From assembly GCF_002850255.1 (NCBI RefSeq), contig NZ_CP022523.1, forward strand, positions 692,486 through 756,485: a stretch of 64,000 bases of DNA, given 5' to 3'. The position numbers were made by a program, and so were the translations under genes. Source of the DNA: Pseudoalteromonas sp. NC201 (GTDB taxonomy: Bacteria > Pseudomonadota > Gammaproteobacteria > Enterobacterales > Alteromonadaceae). Below are positions 60,296 through 64,000 of the stretch, piece by piece (within the stretch, counting starts at the first letter, position 1; every line of letters starts with the position of its first letter). The notes under the pieces were generated by a model. That model was not told the origin of the DNA. It saw only the letters and a list, made by a program, of their open reading frames with translations, and did no database searches.

Positions 60296-60415
60296 CAAAT
60301 TGTTCAAGAGTGATTCGGCACGCCTGGCATTTTTACTATGCGTTGATTTTAGTGGTAAAGGTGGTATGCGGAAGCTTCGGTATTGCGTGCCTCACACCTT
60401 AACAAGGCGTTATGG
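60293..60415 (+). other. attC-like site 6
   Basis: TAACAAATTGTTCAAGAGTG at the left and TTAACAAGGCGTTATG at the right. The inner arms (GGCACGCCTGGCA / GCGTGCCTCACACC) are partly paired. It is the longest site of the array at about 123 bp. Confidence 0.7.
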
Positions 60416-60445
60416 CACAGGGCAAAATTCAGCTAAGGGAATTAG

Positions 60446-60928
60446 ATGAGTAATAAAGTGAAAGTAGCCTTGAAATGGCTCAAAGAACTCTTGGATTCTG
60501 AGGGTGTTGAGTATCAAATTGTCGGTGGGCTAGCTGCAACGATTCATGGTGGCAGTCGTGAAATCGCTGATATAGACCTTTATATCCACAACTCCGACGC
60601 AAATAAGGTCTTAGCTCGCGTATCGCAGTTCATATCTAAACCGTTAAGTCATTATGCAGAGTACGGTTGGGATCTAGAGTATTTCCAGTTGGTTTACCAA
60701 AATCAGAAAATTGAAATCGGTTTATCTCAAAATACGAAGATACAGTCGGCTCTAGATGGCTCTTGGCATGAGCTTGAAATCCACTTTTCAGAGTCAGTGG
60801 TAAAATACTATCAAGACATCGAACTGCCAGTTATTCCAGTACATCATCTCGTAGAGTATAAGCGAATATTGGGTAGGGAAGTTGACCTAATTGACATACA
60901 AGAACTAGCTTTGAGTTCAGCGCCATAA
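60446..60928 (+). CDS. Integron cassette gene 7: nucleotidyltransferase-fold protein
   Basis: A 160-residue protein. The segment YQIVGGLAATIHGGSREIADIDLYIHN is the GG...DxD signature of the MNT/AbiEii nucleotidyltransferase fold. The closing ...HHLVEYKRILGREVDLIDIQEL motif is also usual for the family. Members act in toxin-antitoxin or small-molecule modification systems. Without a partner cassette here, the role is unknown. AAGGGA lies before the ATG. The attC after it (60926 on) seems truncated. Confidence 0.8.
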   Translation: MSNKVKVALKWLKELLDSEGVEYQIVGGLAATIHGGSREIADIDLYIHNSDANKVLARVSQFISKPLSHYAEYGWDLEYFQLVYQNQKIEIGLSQNTKIQSALDGSWHELEIHFSESVVKYYQDIELPVIPVHHLVEYKRILGREVDLIDIQELALSSAP

Positions 60929-61106
60929 CAATAAACCAAAGACACCCACTGTTGTGGTTCAATAAATCCGGACACTACTTTAGGTGGTATCATTACCACC
61001 TTACACTACTGCGTCAAATACGGCTGTCAAATTTGATCAATATCTAAAAATCAAATCTGACAGATTAACAGTAAGCCTTGTCTAAACTAGGCTTATATTT
61101 TTTAGA
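60926..61106. other. Array end with truncated attC and hairpins
   Basis: TAACAATAAACC begins an attC-like site but no closing GTTA core follows. Three inverted repeats then occur: AGGTGGTA / TACCACCT (60982-61001), CTGTCAAATTTGAT / ATCAAATCTGACAG (61024-61063), and TAAGCCT / AGGCTTA followed by TATTTTTT (61072-61101), a likely terminator. The GGTTCAATAAATCCGGACACT stretch recalls an IS terminus, but this is unproven. Confidence 0.5.
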
Positions 61107-61454
61107 CTAGATTTCTGCGGCAACCACCGAAATCTCAACAAGCAATGCATCACGGGCCATGCTCGCTTCTACGCAAGCGCGAGCTGGTGCATAACCTTCA
61201 GACACCCATGCATCCCATACCTCGTTCATTTCTGCAAAATATTTCATGTCTTTAATATAAATTGTCGCAGAAAGAATGTGTTTGCGGTCGCTGCCTGCTT
61301 GAATAAGTAGCTCATCAACTTTCTCAAGCATGGTTTCAGTTTGTTCCTTAATTCCTTGTTCTGCGTCTTTACACACTTGGCCACATAAATAAACAGTACC
61401 ATTGTGTTTTACAATACGGCTCATTCGTTGTTTGGTGTCAATTCGTTCAATCAC
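61107..61454 (-). CDS. RidA family (YjgF/Rid) protein
   Basis: A 115-residue protein. Family features are [44 protein letters not shown] with the conserved Arg, and LLVEISVVA. RidA proteins hydrolyse reactive enamine/imine intermediates from PLP enzymes. The start is GTG with AAAGGAA upstream. It is the first chromosomal gene past the integron array and reads towards it. Confidence 0.9.
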   Translation of the reverse strand: MIERIDTKQRMSRIVKHNGTVYLCGQVCKDAEQGIKEQTETMLEKVDELLIQAGSDRKHILSATIYIKDMKYFAEMNEVWDAWVSEGYAPARACVEASMARDALLVEISVVAAEI

Positions 61455-61630
61455 TGTTTTTCCTTTCTAATCGTTACTGTAATCGGCAGGTTTAGGCTGA
61501 AATGTTATCTCTTTTTTATAAGATGAGCTACTTGCTTGGTATTGGTTTTGTGAAAAGCATCGATGGTTAATTGCTACCTACACAAACCAAGATACGTGAG
61601 AGTATTTTGAACTAAAGCAATTGGGTTTAG

Positions 61631-62356
61631 CTACAGCTCTAAAACGCGTCGGTAAGCTTCTGTTTTACTTATCTTAGTAAATGCACTACGTAGTCTCTCA
61701 ACGATCGCTAACGGAAGCTGGTTGTTCGTTGCAAGGTAACCTTTTACCGAGAGTGCTTCCACATCGTATAAAAAGGTAAAGTGGTCGGCTGGAAGGTTAA
61801 GCTCCGAGGCCATGGTTTTGATATAACGCGGGTCATCAATCACTAAATCAACACGGTTTGTGACGAGTAATTCATATGACTTTTCGATGTCGCTGGTTTG
61901 AACAAAGTTAAACCCGAGTGCTTTAAGTGTGCCTTCTGCGATATCACCACGCTGAACCGCTATTTTGTATTGCCTGGCATCCTCAAGTGATTGAATTTTT
62001 ATGTCCTCGCGATAGCGATTGGTAACAAAACCTAAATGAAATACAGCAACAGGACCAATCCAATGAAAGCTGTCTTCTCTCGCGGGGGTCTTTGCGATGC
62101 TATAAATTAAGGTATGTTTGTCATGCTGCGCTAATTTAAAAGCTCTAGCCCAAGGGTAAATAGAAAACTGTCCCTCGAGTTCCGCTGCTTTTAAAATCGC
62201 TTTGACCAGATCGGTACTTGAACCTGCAACTTGGTGGTTTTCTATGGTTTGATTGGGTGGAGAAAGTTCCGTAACAACCTGCAATTTAGCCCATAAGGGC
62301 AACGGGCTATTCAGCAAAATAAAAAGTAGTAGACGTCCAACAACAGCATTCGTCAT
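61631..62356 (-). CDS. Periplasmic solute-binding protein (SBP_bac_3-like), copy 2
   Basis: A 241-residue protein with a signal peptide (MTNAVVGRLLLFILLNSPLPLWA). The family-3 solute-binding pattern is visible (GSSTDLVKAILKAAELEGQFSIYPWARAFKL, YKIAVQRGDIAEGTLKALGF, NRVDLVIDDP). No permease genes accompany it, so it may act as a sensor or an orphan binding protein. It lies 20 bp after its paralogue at 62376, with GGAG before the ATG. Confidence 0.82.
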   Translation of the reverse strand: MTNAVVGRLLLFILLNSPLPLWAKLQVVTELSPPNQTIENHQVAGSSTDLVKAILKAAELEGQFSIYPWARAFKLAQHDKHTLIYSIAKTPAREDSFHWIGPVAVFHLGFVTNRYREDIKIQSLEDARQYKIAVQRGDIAEGTLKALGFNFVQTSDIEKSYELLVTNRVDLVIDDPRYIKTMASELNLPADHFTFLYDVEALSVKGYLATNNQLPLAIVERLRSAFTKISKTEAYRRVLEL

Positions 62357-62375
62357 TACCAAACAACTCCACACG

Positions 62376-63116
62376 TTAACGCGTTAATCTATATTTAGCA
62401 TAGATGGATTTTATTTTTCCGTCATTAACCATTCGTCGCAAGGCGATATTTATTTCCGTTTGTAGCTCAGTTAGATGAGGCTGCAAGCGCATATGTACGG
62501 GTAATCGGCTTATTTCATAGCAAGACTGAAATTTGCGATACTTTGGTTGTTGTGAAATATAGTAGTCTGCTGTCACCGAACCAATCATGATGTAGTCTAA
62601 ACGCTCATGTTCAAGCTGTGCGAGCAGTTCTTTCTCCGATACATTTTCATAAACTATGATCTTGTCTTCGCCCAAGTGCGCTTCAAAATTATCGTAACGA
62701 TATCCTCTTACTTTGCCGACCAATGCGCCGTAAAACTGCTCAGGCCTATGCTTGCCTACACAGCGAGATTGATACCCAAGCAGTACTTCGGTTGAGAAGG
62801 CATAGTCGATGCTGTAAATCCCCGGAACGTCTGCTTCGGCCCGCCACACTTTATTGATCCCAGGTTCAATATCTATTTTACCTTGGTCGAAATAGCGCTG
62901 TCCTCTGGCGACAGAGAGCGGCATAAACTCAAATTGGTGTGAAGTCAGTTTTGCCAACTCTTGAAAAATGTCGACAAAAATACCTTTGGGTTTTCCCTGT
63001 TCTTCAAAATAGTAAGGAGGATTAGCACCGTGATAGACCAGTACGGTATAGGTGTTCGCCTGCGCTAAGCCGGTTATTAGCAACAGGGTAAGCATTACTA
63101 TTTGAAAACACCGCAT
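62376..63116 (-). CDS. Periplasmic solute-binding protein (SBP_bac_3-like), copy 1
   Basis: A 246-residue protein with a signal peptide (MRCFQIVMLTLLLITGLAQA). Family-3 features: YHGANPPYYFEEQGKPKGIFVDIFQELA, ERLDYIMIGSVTADYYI, and a C-terminal INIALRRMVNDGKIKSIYAKY helix. It has two cysteines that may form a disulfide. It leads the two-gene minus-strand unit with the SBP at 61631. The two proteins are only distantly similar. Confidence 0.85.
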   Translation of the reverse strand: MRCFQIVMLTLLLITGLAQANTYTVLVYHGANPPYYFEEQGKPKGIFVDIFQELAKLTSHQFEFMPLSVARGQRYFDQGKIDIEPGINKVWRAEADVPGIYSIDYAFSTEVLLGYQSRCVGKHRPEQFYGALVGKVRGYRYDNFEAHLGEDKIIVYENVSEKELLAQLEHERLDYIMIGSVTADYYISQQPKYRKFQSCYEISRLPVHMRLQPHLTELQTEINIALRRMVNDGKIKSIYAKYRLTR

Positions 63117-63359
63117 CGCAATCTTCAGGCTAAAGTAAAGGTATCTTCATAATATGCATGATTTTTAAGCGATGCAATTAATCCTTTCCTGATACCGTAT
63201 CGAGATAAATACATGAGAGTGATTATTTGTCACAAGCTATAAATATGGTGAATATTGCTTATATTGAAAATTGTCGACAATTTGCGGCGAGGCTGGTTGA
63301 CGTGCGCGTCAACCAGCACTATATTGTCTACAACTTAAATTACTAAGACTGGCTAACTA
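63117..63359. promoter_or_regulatory. Divergent promoter region with TTGTCGACAA-type palindromes and hairpin
   Basis: AAATTGTCGACAATTT is a perfect 16-bp palindrome at 63268-63283. TTGTCTACAA, one base different from its core, follows at 63325. Between them lies GCTGGTTGACG / CGTCAACCAGC, an 11-bp hairpin at 63292-63317. The palindromes fit a dimeric GntR-family operator ahead of the GntR gene. Confidence 0.6.
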
Positions 63360-64000
63360 ATGATGAGCTTTTTTGACGAGCAAGCGGTTACTTCTTCTGA
63401 TAAAGCATTCTTTCGTATGCGAAAGGAAATTGTAGAAGGTGAAATAGCGGCAGGTTCTAAGCTCAGCGAAATGGAATTGTCGACAAAGTATGAAGTCAGC
63501 AGAGCGGTTGTTCGCGAGGCAATTAATCGCTTGGAGTCATGTCACCTAGTTGAACGTAAAGCCAATGTAGGGGCGCGCGTTGTTACTCTCACACCGGAAG
63601 GGCTGATGGAGCTTTATCAGATCCGTGAAGCACTAGAAGGGATGGCGGCAAGGCTTGCAGCGCAGCACATGACTGACACTGAAATTCAAGACTTAGAAGG
63701 TTTGTTGTCGAGTCAATTCGATGAAGTCAAAAACCAACATTCTTATTATCAAGAAGCGGGCGATCTCGATTTTCATTACCGCATTATTCTTGGCAGTAAA
63801 AATGCGAGTCTTATCTCTATGCTAGTCAATGGACTGTACCACTTGGTACGTATGTATCGTGTGCAGTTAGGGATGGCCGGTCCCCGCGTCACCACGGCAT
63901 TTGACGAGCATAAACATATCGTTCGTGCGATCAGTAACCGCGATCCTGAACTGGCAGAAATACTGATGCGTCGACATATTCAATATTCTAAAAATAATAT
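63360..64000 (+). CDS. GntR family (FCD-type) regulator, C-terminus beyond window
   Basis: At least 213 residues are encoded before the window ends. The winged helix reads AAGSKLSEMELSTKYEVSRAVVREAINRLESCHLVERKANVGARVV. The FCD ligand-binding domain has LYQIREALEGMAARLAA, a metal-ligand pattern (DLDFHYRIILG) and FDEHKHIVRAI. FadR/VanR-type regulators of this class respond to organic acids, and the gene often precedes methylcitrate genes in related bacteria, though those would lie outside the window. A TTGTCGACAA copy also falls within the coding sequence near 63479. Confidence 0.85.
   Translation, partial: MMSFFDEQAVTSSDKAFFRMRKEIVEGEIAAGSKLSEMELSTKYEVSRAVVREAINRLESCHLVERKANVGARVVTLTPEGLMELYQIREALEGMAARLAAQHMTDTEIQDLEGLLSSQFDEVKNQHSYYQEAGDLDFHYRIILGSKNASLISMLVNGLYHLVRMYRVQLGMAGPRVTTAFDEHKHIVRAISNRDPELAEILMRRHIQYSKNN

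Noticed and set aside
60957..61000. Insertion sequence terminus at the end of the cassette array
   Set aside because: Only a short resemblance to an IS end is visible; there is no transposase and no matching second end.

Overview
The window looks like chromosomal DNA of a marine gammaproteobacterium, most probably Pseudoalteromonas or a close relative in the Alteromonadales. This is inferred from protein families: chitin-linked TonB receptors, a thermostable-hemolysin operon, a chromosomal integron, HxlR/MdaB and YjdM/PhnA. The DNA is moderately AT-rich. Genes are mostly short, tightly packed operons. No rRNA, tRNA or CRISPR array was seen.

Layout. 1-2760 (minus): a secreted GH3 hexosaminidase followed by a DUF1445 protein and the start of pxpA. 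2830-3145: a MITE-like repeat whose second copy lies inverted at 41522-41788. 3192-6110: a VOC protein and a PAS-GGDEF-EAL protein with a degenerate EAL domain. 6232-7129: a Cys-rich exported peptide and a membrane protein. 7599-19857: a chitobiose/GlcNAc-oligomer locus with a TonB receptor, two GH20 enzymes, an ECF sigma factor, a FecR-type anti-sigma factor and a second, paralogous TonB receptor carrying an STN signalling domain. This is a surface-signalling loop joined to substrate hydrolysis. 19967-26785: a cupin gene, then accessory DNA with a 20-bp perfect palindrome, 55-bp direct repeats, an HxlR-controlled redox operon, an acpH remnant and an IS1111-type element. It ends in a duplicated 3' end of the cupin gene. 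27043-27800: a cold-shock gene and two tiny basic-protein genes.

28386-32654: a two-gene operon flanked by 37-bp inverted repeats. It encodes a triheme cytochrome c and a glutamate-synthase-like FMN/3Fe-4S protein fused to a degenerate FGE-sulfatase domain. 35234-40164: a RiPP-like cluster with a Gly-rich precursor peptide carrying five Tyr-x-Gln motifs, a radical SAM/SPASM maturase, an exported gluzincin peptidase and a GT4 glycosyltransferase, with a divergent GerE-only regulator. These two loci are the best candidates for undescribed systems.

42661-52191: an MFS transporter and a ten-gene, translationally coupled operon. The operon encodes a thermostable hemolysin family protein, an AMP-forming ligase, a heme-oxygenase-like diiron protein, an SDR, a TPR protein, a two-component system, a cupredoxin, an FTR1-like protein lacking the iron motif, and a beta-barrel. 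54938-60957: a chromosomal integron whose integrase has a one-base frameshift behind an intact LexA box, followed by seven cassette genes and six complete attC-like sites. 61107-64000: RidA, two periplasmic solute-binding proteins, and a GntR/FCD regulator cut by the window edge with palindromic operator candidates upstream.
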